From NCBI RefSeq assembly GCF_006716445.1, contig NZ_VFPA01000007.1, positions 1 through 64,000 of the forward strand: 64,000 bases of DNA, in the 5' to 3' direction. The stretch's first letter is position 1; every line of letters starts with the position of its first letter. Of this stretch, positions 50,820 through 59,274 are shown in pieces. The stretch comes from Pseudonocardia kunmingensis. GTDB lineage: Bacteria; Actinomycetota; Actinomycetes; Mycobacteriales; Pseudonocardiaceae. The notes beneath the pieces are model-generated. The model searched no databases. It was not told where the DNA came from and saw nothing but the letters and a program-made list of their open reading frames with translations. A program made the translations under genes and the position numbers.

Positions 50820-51633
50820 GCCGCGTGGACGTCGAGGTGGTGCTTCCCGACGAGTCGCCCGCGATGGCCCCGGAGACGCTCGTGACGCTGGCCGAGGAGG
50901 CGGAGAGGCTCGGCTACCGCACCGCCTACCTGCCCGACCACCTGCTCCCACCCGCGGCGTACGGCGACACCTACGGCGGGGTCTACGAGCCGCTGGTCAC
51001 GCTCGCCCACCTCGCGGCCCGGACGTCGACGATCCGGCTCGGCACGTCCGTGCTGGTCCTGCCCATGCGCAGCCCGTTCGTCGTGGCCAAGCAGGTGGCG
51101 ACGCTCGACCGGCTCTCCGGCGGGCGGACGGTGCTCGGGGTCGGCGTGGGATGGGACGCGGAGGAGTTCGCCGCGGTCGGCGCCGACTTCGCCTCCCGCG
51201 GGGCCCGCACCGACGAGGACATCCGGCTGCTGCGCCACCTGTTCCGCGGCGGCGGCCCGTTCCGGGGCCGGTTCCGCGACGTGGCGCGGGGCGTCTTCGC
51301 TCCGGTGCCCGAGCGCCCGATTCCGATCATGGTAGGGGGTCGAGCGGGGCCGCGCTGCGGCGCACCGCCGAGCTGGCCGACGAGTGGCAGGGCTTGGGCC
51401 TCGCGCCGGCGGACTTCGCCCGCTGCGTCGCTCGCCTGCGCGCCCTGACCGACCGCCGGATCCGGGTCGGCAGCCGCATCGCGTGGCGCGGCGGGCGCGC
51501 GGGGCCGGGCGCCGCCGTGCGGGAGGCCCACGCCCTCGCCGAGGCAGGCGCCGACGCCGTCGCCGTCTGGTTCGGGGAGGCGGACGGCGCCGCCGAGCGG
51601 ATGGCGGAGTTCGCCGCGGCCGTCCGGGCGTGA
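50816..51633 (+). pseudogene. F420-dependent LLM-class oxidoreductase, frameshifted
   Basis: The frame from GTG 50816 encodes the first about 174 residues of a luciferase-like monooxygenase (TAYLPDHLLPP, VYEPLVTLAHLAART, RLGTSVLVLPMRSPFVVAKQ, GRTVLGVGVGWDAEEF). Homology then continues in the next frame from SSGAALRRTAELADEWQG to the stop at 51633. The shift is in a run of five Gs at about 51334 where six would restore one frame. Real decay or a sequencing error are both possible. Confidence 0.8.
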
Positions 51634-51712
51634 CGGCGGGACGCCGTCGTCGAACCCCCGTGCGCGTCCCCGGGTACGGCTAGGCTGCACCCACTCGGCC
51701 GGGGGGTGAGGC

Positions 51713-52975
51713 GTGGGAGTCGCGCATGTCGCGGAACGGCCCGTCGTGCGGCCCGCGGTGGGGCCGCGTTCGTGGCGCGACCTCGTGCTCGGCGGCGCCA
51801 CACCCCAGCGGCTGGGCAGGCTCAGCGCACTCCTCGTCGTGGGCTGTCTGCTGACGGCGCTGGTGAGCGCGATGTCCGGCTGGGCCCGCGCCGACGCGGT
51901 GGGGGCGGGCGGCACCCGGCTCGCGGCCCTGGACACCGACGCGGGGCAGCTGTACCGCTCGCTCAACGAGGCCGAGGCCATGGCGACGAGCGGGTTCGCC
52001 GCGGAGGGGCCGGTGCCACGCTCGGTGCGCGCCCGCTACGAGGACCACGTCGCCCGGGCCACCCAGCGCCTGGTCCACGCCGCCGGCCTGCTCCCGCCCG
52101 GCGGGCACGACGCGGCGCTGATCGAGCGGGTGGCGAGCCGTTTGCCCCGCTACACCGCCCTGGTGGAGGCCGCCATCACGCGGCGGGACGAGGGCTCACC
52201 CCGCGCGCAGGAACCGCTGGACCAGGCGTCGGCGCTGATGCGCGACAGCATCCTCCCCGCGGCCGACGAGCTGCGCCGCGGCCGCGAGGCCGCCCTCGCC
52301 GCGAACTACCGCCGGGCGAGCGAGTTCCCCCTCACCGTCGTGCTCGTCGGCGCGATCACCCTCGTCGGCCTCGGCTACGCGGCGGTGCGGGAACGGCGGC
52401 GCACCAACCGGATCCTGAACCCCGGTCTCGTCGCCGCGGCCGTGCTGCTGGCGGTCGCGCCGGCCTGGTGGCTGGTCGCCACCGTCGCCGCCGACGATCG
52501 GTTGGACGCGGCCCGCGGGCACAACGCGGTGGCCGCGGCGTTGGACGAGGCCCGTGTCACCGTCCTGCAGGCGCGGGCGTCCGAGACGCTGGCCCGCGTC
52601 GACGGCGGCACCGGTGCGGAGTTCACCGACCGGATCGAGCGGCTGCTCGGCGGCGACGGGTTGCTCGACACGGCCGGGAACCAGACCACGGACGCCACCG
52701 CGGCGTCGGGCATCGCGACGATCAGGGCCGCGGCCGTGGAGTGGCGCGACGGCGTGCGCGCCGGCGCGGCACCCGACGAGACGCGCAGTGCGTTCGACCG
52801 ACTGACCGCCGCGCTGGCCGACGTCATCGGCGCCGAACGCACCGACCTCGCGGGCGAGATCCGCGCCGCGGACGCGGTGCTGCGCGGCACGGCGATCGGG
52901 CCGGCCGCGGTGGCACTGCTGGCGGCGGCCGCCGCGGCGTTCGGGATCGGCAGGCGGATCCGGGAGTACCGATGA
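51713..52975 (+). CDS. glnX: GlnX-like membrane sensor protein
   Basis: A 420-residue membrane protein matching mycobacterial GlnX in layout: a first helix at about 36-58, an extracellular helical domain (about 65-200; LYRSLNEAEAMATSGFAAEG), two helices (about 205-225, 238-258), a second outside domain (about 260-390) and a last helix (about 393-413). In mycobacteria GlnX with the binding protein GlnH passes an amino-acid signal to PknG. GTG 51713 follows GGGGGGTGAGG. The next gene overlaps by ATGA. Confidence 0.83.
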   Translation: MGVAHVAERPVVRPAVGPRSWRDLVLGGATPQRLGRLSALLVVGCLLTALVSAMSGWARADAVGAGGTRLAALDTDAGQLYRSLNEAEAMATSGFAAEGPVPRSVRARYEDHVARATQRLVHAAGLLPPGGHDAALIERVASRLPRYTALVEAAITRRDEGSPRAQEPLDQASALMRDSILPAADELRRGREAALAANYRRASEFPLTVVLVGAITLVGLGYAAVRERRRTNRILNPGLVAAAVLLAVAPAWWLVATVAADDRLDAARGHNAVAAALDEARVTVLQARASETLARVDGGTGAEFTDRIERLLGGDGLLDTAGNQTTDATAASGIATIRAAAVEWRDGVRAGAAPDETRSAFDRLTAALADVIGAERTDLAGEIRAADAVLRGTAIGPAAVALLAAAAAAFGIGRRIREYR

Positions 52976-53922
52976 CGGGACACGGCGCAACGGGGCGGGG
53001 AGCAACGGGGCGGGGACCAACCGGGCGGCACAGCTGGTCCCGCCGCGGGTTCCTGCGCCTCGGCGCGGCGCTCGGCGCGGGCGCGCTGTCCGGCGGGTGC
53101 GCGTCCGCCGCGTCCGCGGGCTCGTACGCCGTGGGCGGCTCGACGCTGGCGCGGGCCCGCGAGGCGGGCGTCATCTCGATCGGCATCGCCAACGAGGCGC
53201 CCTACGGCTACACCGGCCCGGACGGCACCGTCACCGGGGAGGCGGTCGAAGTGGCCCGCGCGGTGTTCACCGATCTGGGCGTCCCCGCGGTCCGGCCGGT
53301 CACGGTCGACTTCGGCGAGCTCATCCCCGGGCTGACGCTGGCGAGGCAGTTCGACGTCGTCACGGCCGGCATGTTCGTCACGGCGCAGCGGTGCGAGGCC
53401 GTCGCGTTCTCCGTGCCGGACTACACGGCCCCCACCGCGTTCCTGGTCCCCCGGGGCAACCCGCGCGGCGTCGCGACGTTCGACCAGGTCCGGGAGCAGG
53501 ACCTGCGGGTCGCGGTGCTCGGTGGCGCGGTCGAGTACCGCTACGCGCTCGACAGCGGCGTGTCCGAGGCGCGGGTCCTGCCGCTCGCCGACCAGCAGGC
53601 ACTGCTGCTCGCCGTCGAGGCAGGCCGCGCCGACTGCGCGGCGCTCACCAACATCTCGCTCAACAACGTCGTGGCCGCCAACCCGGACACCGCTGTCGAG
53701 GTCACGCCCGGGTTCTTCCCGGTGATCGGGGGCCGCGAGGTCGTCTCCGCCGGGGCGTTCGCGCTGCGGCCCGGGGAGGACGACCTCCTCGAGGCGATGA
53801 ACGCCCGGTTGCGGGCCATGCAGCAGTCCGGGGAGTGGCTGCGCATAGCCCAACCGTTCGGCTTCGGCCCGGACAACGTCCCCGGCGAGGACGTGACGAC
53901 CGAGGGCCTCTGCGCCGGATGA
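52972..53922 (+). CDS. Ehu-like solute-binding lipoprotein paired with GlnX
   Basis: A 316-residue family 3 solute-binding protein. The N-terminus carries repeats (GATGRG), a twin-arginine signal (SRRGFLRLGA) and a lipobox (LSGGC), so it is a Tat lipoprotein. The body (GIANEAPYGYTGPDG, TGEAVEVARAVF, VTAGMFVTAQRCEAVAFS, SGEWLRIAQPFGF) resembles EhuB, which binds ectoine/hydroxyectoine, more than GlnH. No ABC permease or ATPase is adjacent. With glnX upstream, a ligand sensor feeding PknG signalling is more likely than a transporter part. Confidence 0.8.
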   Translation: MTGHGATGRGATGRGPTGRHSWSRRGFLRLGAALGAGALSGGCASAASAGSYAVGGSTLARAREAGVISIGIANEAPYGYTGPDGTVTGEAVEVARAVFTDLGVPAVRPVTVDFGELIPGLTLARQFDVVTAGMFVTAQRCEAVAFSVPDYTAPTAFLVPRGNPRGVATFDQVREQDLRVAVLGGAVEYRYALDSGVSEARVLPLADQQALLLAVEAGRADCAALTNISLNNVVAANPDTAVEVTPGFFPVIGGREVVSAGAFALRPGEDDLLEAMNARLRAMQQSGEWLRIAQPFGFGPDNVPGEDVTTEGLCAG

Positions 53923-53931
53923 CCCAGACCG

Positions 53932-53990
53932 CACCTTGGAGCCATACTGCTGCTCCTGGGCCCGAAAAACAGCAGTAGGGCTCCAAGGTG
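53932..53990. terminator. Long hairpin between the convergent SBP and FHA genes
   Basis: CACCTTGGAGCC-a-TACTGCTG pairs with CAGCAGTA-g-GGCTCCAAGGTG with one mismatch over 21 bases. An AAAAA run lies in the loop. It sits between the stops at 53922 and 54006, so it should end transcription of both units. Confidence 0.8.
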
Positions 53991-54005
53991 CTCGGGGCGT
54001 GATCG

Positions 54006-54668
54006 CTAGCGTGGCGCGCTCACCGTGATCGTCGTCCACGCCCCCAGCCGGATGCGGTCGCCCGGCGTCAGCGGGACCGGGCGGTTCGGCGCGATCGGGT
54101 CGGCGGCATCGTTCAGCACGGTGCCGTTGGTCGACTCCAGGTCGACGAGCTGCCATCCCCCGTCCGGCTGCGCCAGCAGCAGTGCGTGCAGCGTGGAGAC
54201 CCCGGGGTCCAGCGGGGGCCCGGACAGGTCGATCTCGGGCTCCACGCCGCGTGAGCGGCTGCGGCGCCCGATCGCCAGCTGCGCCCCGGACAGCACGAAC
54301 CGGCGCTCCGGGCAGTAGGGCGGGAACTCCAGCGCCGCAGCCCCGGCGCCGCCGCGGGCGCGGACCCGGTCGAACCACTCGCGGTCGGCCCGCACGACCG
54401 CGGTCCAGGGTGGCGCGGCGGGGTCGGTCGGCGGCGCCGGCGCTCCCGGCGCCGCGGGCACGGGGCGTTCCGCGTCGTGCCCGCAGACCTCGCAGAAGCG
54501 GCCGTCGCGCGGCTCGCCGCACGCGGGGCAGCGCTTCTCGGCGGGCGGGACCGCACCGAGCGCGGCCGTGGCGGCGGGATCGCCACCGCTCGCGGCGCCC
54601 ATCGGTGCGCCGCACTCGTCGCAGTAGTCGGTGGTGGCCGAGTCGTGCCCGGCCGGGCAGGTCGGCAC
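54006..54668 (-). CDS. Zinc-ribbon FHA-domain protein
   Basis: A 220-residue protein. Two N-terminal zinc ribbons are visible (CPAGHD...YCDECG and CPACGEPRDGRFCEVCG), then a linker, then a C-terminal FHA domain (about 125-218; LAIGRRS, STLHALLL, LVDLESTNGTVLND). FHA domains bind phosphothreonine, so it is a candidate target or adaptor of the PknG-type kinase in the same operon. It is the last gene of the operon, 3 bases after the VWA stop. Confidence 0.9.
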   Translation of the reverse strand: MPTCPAGHDSATTDYCDECGAPMGAASGGDPAATAALGAVPPAEKRCPACGEPRDGRFCEVCGHDAERPVPAAPGAPAPPTDPAAPPWTAVVRADREWFDRVRARGGAGAAALEFPPYCPERRFVLSGAQLAIGRRSRSRGVEPEIDLSGPPLDPGVSTLHALLLAQPDGGWQLVDLESTNGTVLNDAADPIAPNRPVPLTPGDRIRLGAWTTITVSAPR

Positions 54669-54671
54669 GGG

Positions 54672-55964
54672 TCAGGCCCCCTGCTCGCCGCCGCGGACGC
54701 GGACGGTCTTGGTCGAGCGGGTGTCGAGGGTCATCACGCCCGCCTCGGTGGCCTCGTCGCGCAGCCGCACGGTGCCCGACGGCGCGTCGATCACCTCGAC
54801 CACCTCCTCCAACAACCGGGCCGTGTCGTCGTTCCCGGACGCCGCGGCCAGCGCGACCGCCCGCCCCAGCCGGGCCGTCGCCGTGGACCGGTCCCCCGCC
54901 TGGTGCGCGGCCACGCCTTCCTGGATCGCCTCGGCCAGCTCGGCCTGGCCGGTGTAGTGCGCGACACCGCGGGCGATCCGGCTGGACAGCGCCGCGTCGT
55001 CGGTCCACACCGCGCGCACGAGCCCCTGCCCGAGCACCTCGTCGGAGCCGGAGCGCAGCAGGCTCGCGCGGGTGGCCAGCACCTCGTCCCCGACCGCGCC
55101 GGGAGCGACCTCGACCTGGACGTGGTACTCGCGGCTCTCCGCGCCCCAGGCCCCCAGCGGGTAGTCCCCGGTGAGAGCGCCGGACGGGCTGCGCCGGTCG
55201 GTGAGGTCCTCGACCGTGGGGCTCACCTGCTTGACGAACCGCACGCTCGCCCCGCGCGGGGTCCACAGCCGCAGGGCGACGTCGGCGACGCCCTTGCCCA
55301 TCGCCGCGCCCATGACCGCCTGGAAGTCGGCGGCCAGGTGCGCCGGGTCGGCCACGATGTCGATCGTGCCGAGCAGCGCCGAGGCGATCCGCCGCAGCTC
55401 GACGACGCGCCAGTCGGTGCCCACGCCCCGGCAGTCGCAGGTGAACCGGCCCAGCGCCCCGTCCAGCCCGCGTGCGAAGTCGTCCTCCTCCTCGCCGTTC
55501 TGACCGTCGGTGAGCAGGATCGCGTGCCTGATCGAGCCCGGGTGCGCGTCGGCCGTGCGCGCCGCGAGCGTGAGCCAGGCGCCGATCGCGGTGCCACCGT
55601 CCGCGCGCAGCGTGGCGACCTGCGCCGCCGCCTCGGCGCGGGTGGCGGCGTCGGCCGTCGCGGTGCCGGGACGCGGCGGGTAGATCTGCGTGGCGAAGTG
55701 GGTGCCGGCGATCACCGTGAACGACACGCCGTCGCGCAGCGCGTCGATCGCGGCGATCGTGGCCTGCCGCGCGTACCGGATCTTCTGCCCGGTCATCGAC
55801 GTCGAGCAGTCCACGATGATCATTTCGAGGACGTCGGACGCGGGCGCGGGGCCGGTGATCCCGCCGCCCGCCGTCACCGTGAGGATCGCGTCGACCTGGG
55901 TGCCGCCCGCGGGCAGGTGGATGTTCTGGTCGACCTCGACGGTGAATCCCGGCGCGTCGGTCAT
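54672..55964 (-). CDS. von Willebrand factor A-domain protein
   Basis: A 430-residue VWA protein. The metal-ion adhesion motif is DCSTSMTG (about 52-59) with LLTDGQNG further on; the VWA fold spans about 45-215. The C-terminal half is a beta-rich region followed by a helical tail (HYTGQAELAEAIQEGVAAHQAGD). No membrane segment, so cytoplasmic. Its start shares one base with the PP2C stop (TGATG). Likely scaffolds complexes with the FHA protein and kinase. Confidence 0.9.
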   Translation of the reverse strand: MTDAPGFTVEVDQNIHLPAGGTQVDAILTVTAGGGITGPAPASDVLEMIIVDCSTSMTGQKIRYARQATIAAIDALRDGVSFTVIAGTHFATQIYPPRPGTATADAATRAEAAAQVATLRADGGTAIGAWLTLAARTADAHPGSIRHAILLTDGQNGEEEDDFARGLDGALGRFTCDCRGVGTDWRVVELRRIASALLGTIDIVADPAHLAADFQAVMGAAMGKGVADVALRLWTPRGASVRFVKQVSPTVEDLTDRRSPSGALTGDYPLGAWGAESREYHVQVEVAPGAVGDEVLATRASLLRSGSDEVLGQGLVRAVWTDDAALSSRIARGVAHYTGQAELAEAIQEGVAAHQAGDRSTATARLGRAVALAAASGNDDTARLLEEVVEVIDAPSGTVRLRDEATEAGVMTLDTRSTKTVRVRGGEQGA

Positions 55965-56956
55965 CACGAGCTCCTCTCGGTGCGGGGGCGGACGGGAACG
56001 ACGACCACGGTGATGTTGTCGCGGCCGCCCGCGTCCAGGGCGACGGCGGTGAGCGCGGTGGCGGCGGCGAGGGGCCCCGCACCGTCGAGCACGGGCAGGG
56101 CGAGCGCGGCGAGGTCCGCCGCGTCGGGCAGGTAGTTCCAGAGCCCGTCGGAGCACAGCAGCAGCGCGCCGGGCCCGGCGGGCCGCAGCGTGACGAGGTC
56201 GGGTTCGGGCTCGCCGTCGGCGCCGAGCCAGCGCGTGATCGCGTGGGCAAGCGGGTGGTGCGCGGCCTCGGCGGGGTCGAGCTCGCCCCTCGCGACCTTC
56301 TCCCCAGCCCAGGCGTGGTCCCGGGTCAGCAGCCGCGCCGGTTCGCCCGCCTGCGTGGCGGCGAGCCAGTAGGCCCGGCTGTCCCCCACCCACCCGATGG
56401 TGATCTCGGGCCCGTCCGACTCGGGCCCATGGACAAGGGCGCAGACGAGCGTGCACGACGGCGGCTCGGCACCGGGGGGCGCCGGGAGCCCGGCCACCGC
56501 GGCGGCGGCCGCGGCCACCGCGGCCCGCACCCGTTCCGCCGCCGGCCGCGTGTCGTCGCAGGCCAGCAACGCCTCCAAGGCCGTGTCGGCGGCGGCGCGG
56601 GAGGCCAGTTCGGGCCGGTGCACGCTGGAGACGCCGTCGCAGACGACCGCCGCCGTCGGCCCGTCGCGGAGCCGCCCCACCGCCACGGCGTCCTCGTTGC
56701 GGGCGTGCACCAGCCCCCGGTCGCTGACGCCCGCGAGCACCTCGAGGTCGAGCTCCACGCGCTCCGTGCCGTCGCGGCGGCGCAGCCCGCAGCCCTGGCA
56801 GTACTCGTCCTCCGACGCGGGCTCGCCGCACCCGGCGCAGGCCACCGGGGACGCCGCAGGCGCCGTGCTGCCGGTACGGCGCAGCAGGTCGGTGCCGCAC
56901 GCTTCGCAGAACCGGTCCTCGGGCCCCACCGGCTCACCGCACTCGGGACACCCCAC
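55964..56956 (-). CDS. PP2C-family protein phosphatase with zinc ribbons
   Basis: A 330-residue phosphatase. Two zinc ribbons at the N-terminus (CPECGEPVGPEDRFCEACG; CAGCGEPASEDEYCQGCG) precede a PP2C domain with metal-binding aspartates in VCDGVSS, IGWVGDSRAYW, LLCSDGLWNYL and GGRDNITVVVV. It probably reverses the action of the adjacent PknG-like kinase. GTG 56956 is chosen; the gene begins 2 bases after the pknG stop. Confidence 0.9.
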   Translation of the reverse strand: MGCPECGEPVGPEDRFCEACGTDLLRRTGSTAPAASPVACAGCGEPASEDEYCQGCGLRRRDGTERVELDLEVLAGVSDRGLVHARNEDAVAVGRLRDGPTAAVVCDGVSSVHRPELASRAAADTALEALLACDDTRPAAERVRAAVAAAAAAVAGLPAPPGAEPPSCTLVCALVHGPESDGPEITIGWVGDSRAYWLAATQAGEPARLLTRDHAWAGEKVARGELDPAEAAHHPLAHAITRWLGADGEPEPDLVTLRPAGPGALLLCSDGLWNYLPDAADLAALALPVLDGAGPLAAATALTAVALDAGGRDNITVVVVPVRPRTERSS

Positions 56957-56958
56957 CG

Positions 56959-59274
56959 CTACACCCAGGTGAGCGGGCGCACCGCGTTGGCCCGGTCGAC
57001 CAGCCCGATGCGTTCCGCCCGGTCCGTGGTGAGCCGCGCCGAGGTGCGCAAGCAGCGCTCGAGCGCGAACCGCAGGTCCCGTTCCCGCCACGGGCACCCG
57101 AGGAACGGCGCACCACCCTCGCCGGCCACGGACACCAGCTCCACGGCCGGCACCAGCAGCGACGCCCGCACCTGCAGGTCGGTTGCCGGTGCGAGCGCCA
57201 GCCGCTCGACCCGGTCGGCGGCCGACCGCAGCTCGGCCTCCTCCACCTCGGCGGGAGCGCACCCCAGCAGGACGACCTGCACGGCCGCGAGCTGCGCGGC
57301 GACGTACCGGCTGGACGTCTCGGGGATCGCGTCGAGCGCGGCGACCGCGCCGGCCCGGTCTCCCGCCCGCGCCAGCACCCGCGCCAGCCCGAAGGCGGCG
57401 TCGGCGATGCTCGGGTCCGGGCGGGCGACCAGCCCGTAGTGGTGGCCGGCCACCGCGTCCTGCCCGGCGCACTCGGCGGCGGCGGCCAGCGCCAGCTTCG
57501 GCACCATCTCCCCCGGCAGCGTGGCGTAGACGGTGTCGAAGGCCGCGCAGGCCGCGTCGGTCCGGCCGGCCGACAGCGCGATGACACCGCGGAACCACTC
57601 CCGCCGCCAGTCGTCGAGGTCGTCGCCGCCGAGCCCGTCGAGCACCTCGGTGGCGGCGTCGGGGTCGCCCGCGCCCAGGTGTGCCCGCAGCAGCATCAGC
57701 CGCATCTCGGTGCCCTGCTGCGCGGACGACGCCAGCATGCGCCGCACGTCGTCCAGATCGACGCTCGACGCCGCGACGAGCAGCGAGGAGGCCGGGTCGC
57801 CCCCGGCCACGGGATCCGGCAACCGGGCCGCGACCTGCGCCGGCTCCGGGCGGCCCGGCTCGCCCGCGGCGGCGAGCAGGTCGGGGGCGAAGTCCCCGTG
57901 CCGCGGCCCGAAGATCGTGGAGGTGCGCGGCGCCGGGTGGCCGCCCTCGGCCGCGAGCACCTCGCGCAGCACCCCGCCCAGCTGGTCGGCCATCTCCTCG
58001 GCCGAGCCGAAACGCCGCAGCGGGTCGGGGTCGGTGGCGCGGCGCAGCAGCCGGTGGAACGACTCGTGCCGGGCGAGCACCGGGTTCTCGGAGGGCTCCG
58101 GCAGCGGGGTCGGCACGCCGCGCCGCGCCGGGGGGATGCCGAGCGTGAGCACGGCGAGGGTGCGACCGACGGTGTGCACGTCCGAGCTCGGCGACGGGCC
58201 CACCGTCGCGATCTCCGGAGCCTGGTAGCCGATGGTGCCGTAGACGGGGCTGCGCTCGTCGTCGAGGCGGATCACCGCGCCCAGGTCGATGAGCTTCAGC
58301 TGCCGCTCGTACTGGATCACGTTCTCCGGCTTGAAGTCGCAGTAGGCGAGCCCGCGGGAGTGCAGGAAGCCCAGCGCCGGGAGGATCTCGATCGCGTAGG
58401 CGATCGCCTGGGCGACCGGCAGCGGCTCGAGCGTGCCGTCCGGGCGCCGGCGATCCTCGAGCAGCTGCTTGAGCGACACCCCGCCGACGTACTCCATGAC
58501 GATGTAGCCGACGGGCGTGCCGTCGTCGCCGGGGTGCTGGGCGAAGTTGTGGATCGTGACGATGTCCGGGTGCCGGATCTGGGCGAGGAAGCGCGCCTCC
58601 GCGGCCGCGGCGGCCATCGCGTCGGCGTCGCCCGAGTCGAGCAGGCCCTTCAGCACCACCCAGCGGTCGCTCACCTTGCGGTCCAGCGCCAGGTAGATCC
58701 AGCCCAGGCCGCCGTGGGCGAGGCAGCCCTGCACCTCGTACTGGCCGTCGACCAGCACGCCGGGCTCGAGCTTCGGGCGGAACGAGAACGGGGCGCCGTC
58801 CCGCGGGCAGAACCCCTCGACCCGGCCCGGCCTGCCGTCCTTGCTCCGGCCCACCGGACCGCCGCAGCGGCTGCAGACCCGCTTGTGCTCCGGCACCTGC
58901 GGGTCGATGAGCAGGGCGCTGGACGGGTCGACCTGGGGTACCGGGGGCACGTCGACCAGCCCGGCGCCCAGCCGCCCGCCCGCGGAGCTCGACGTGGACG
59001 TGCGCCCGGTACCGCGCCGCGACGGCCTGCTCCCGCTCGTGCCGGTGGAGGGCCCGGTGGACGCCGCCGTGCCGGTGGAGGGGCTCCACGCGGCCGTGCC
59101 CGATCCCGTGGACGGGCTCCACGCCGCCGTGCCGGGGTCCACCGTGGCGCCGGACGCGCCGCCCGTCGACGCGCCGGCCTGCGCGGGGGCGTGACCGCAC
59201 TCGTCGCAGTAGCCGTCCTGCAGCGTGCCCGCGCACCCGGGGCGGGCGCAGGGCGCGCCGTCCGCGGCCGTCAC
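56959..59274 (-). CDS. pknG: PknG-type serine/threonine protein kinase
   Basis: A 771-residue PknG. Order: short zinc ribbon (CARPGCAG...YCDECG), a Ser/Thr/Gly/Pro-rich linker, a rubredoxin-like segment (CSRCGGPVGRS...FCPRDG), the kinase (ATP loop CLAHGGLGWIYLAL, lysine VVLKGL, catalytic YCDFKPENV, metal LIDLGAV) and C-terminal TPR repeats. In mycobacteria PknG phosphorylates GarA to tune glutamate and 2-oxoglutarate metabolism. The rubredoxin segment has three cysteines; the fourth position is Asp (CPRD). GTG 59274 overlaps the upstream stop (GTGA). Confidence 0.95.
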   Translation of the reverse strand: MTAADGAPCARPGCAGTLQDGYCDECGHAPAQAGASTGGASGATVDPGTAAWSPSTGSGTAAWSPSTGTAASTGPSTGTSGSRPSRRGTGRTSTSSSAGGRLGAGLVDVPPVPQVDPSSALLIDPQVPEHKRVCSRCGGPVGRSKDGRPGRVEGFCPRDGAPFSFRPKLEPGVLVDGQYEVQGCLAHGGLGWIYLALDRKVSDRWVVLKGLLDSGDADAMAAAAAEARFLAQIRHPDIVTIHNFAQHPGDDGTPVGYIVMEYVGGVSLKQLLEDRRRPDGTLEPLPVAQAIAYAIEILPALGFLHSRGLAYCDFKPENVIQYERQLKLIDLGAVIRLDDERSPVYGTIGYQAPEIATVGPSPSSDVHTVGRTLAVLTLGIPPARRGVPTPLPEPSENPVLARHESFHRLLRRATDPDPLRRFGSAEEMADQLGGVLREVLAAEGGHPAPRTSTIFGPRHGDFAPDLLAAAGEPGRPEPAQVAARLPDPVAGGDPASSLLVAASSVDLDDVRRMLASSAQQGTEMRLMLLRAHLGAGDPDAATEVLDGLGGDDLDDWRREWFRGVIALSAGRTDAACAAFDTVYATLPGEMVPKLALAAAAECAGQDAVAGHHYGLVARPDPSIADAAFGLARVLARAGDRAGAVAALDAIPETSSRYVAAQLAAVQVVLLGCAPAEVEEAELRSAADRVERLALAPATDLQVRASLLVPAVELVSVAGEGGAPFLGCPWRERDLRFALERCLRTSARLTTDRAERIGLVDRANAVRPLTWV

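Noticed and set aside
52972..53922. SBP as part of an ABC importer
   Set aside because: No permease or ATPase genes are adjacent; it is coupled to glnX by an ATGA overlap instead.
52375..56250. A 1291-codon open frame on the minus strand across the GlnX, SBP, FHA and VWA genes
   Set aside because: Composition is Arg/Ala-rich nonsense and it crosses genes on both strands that have well-supported domains.
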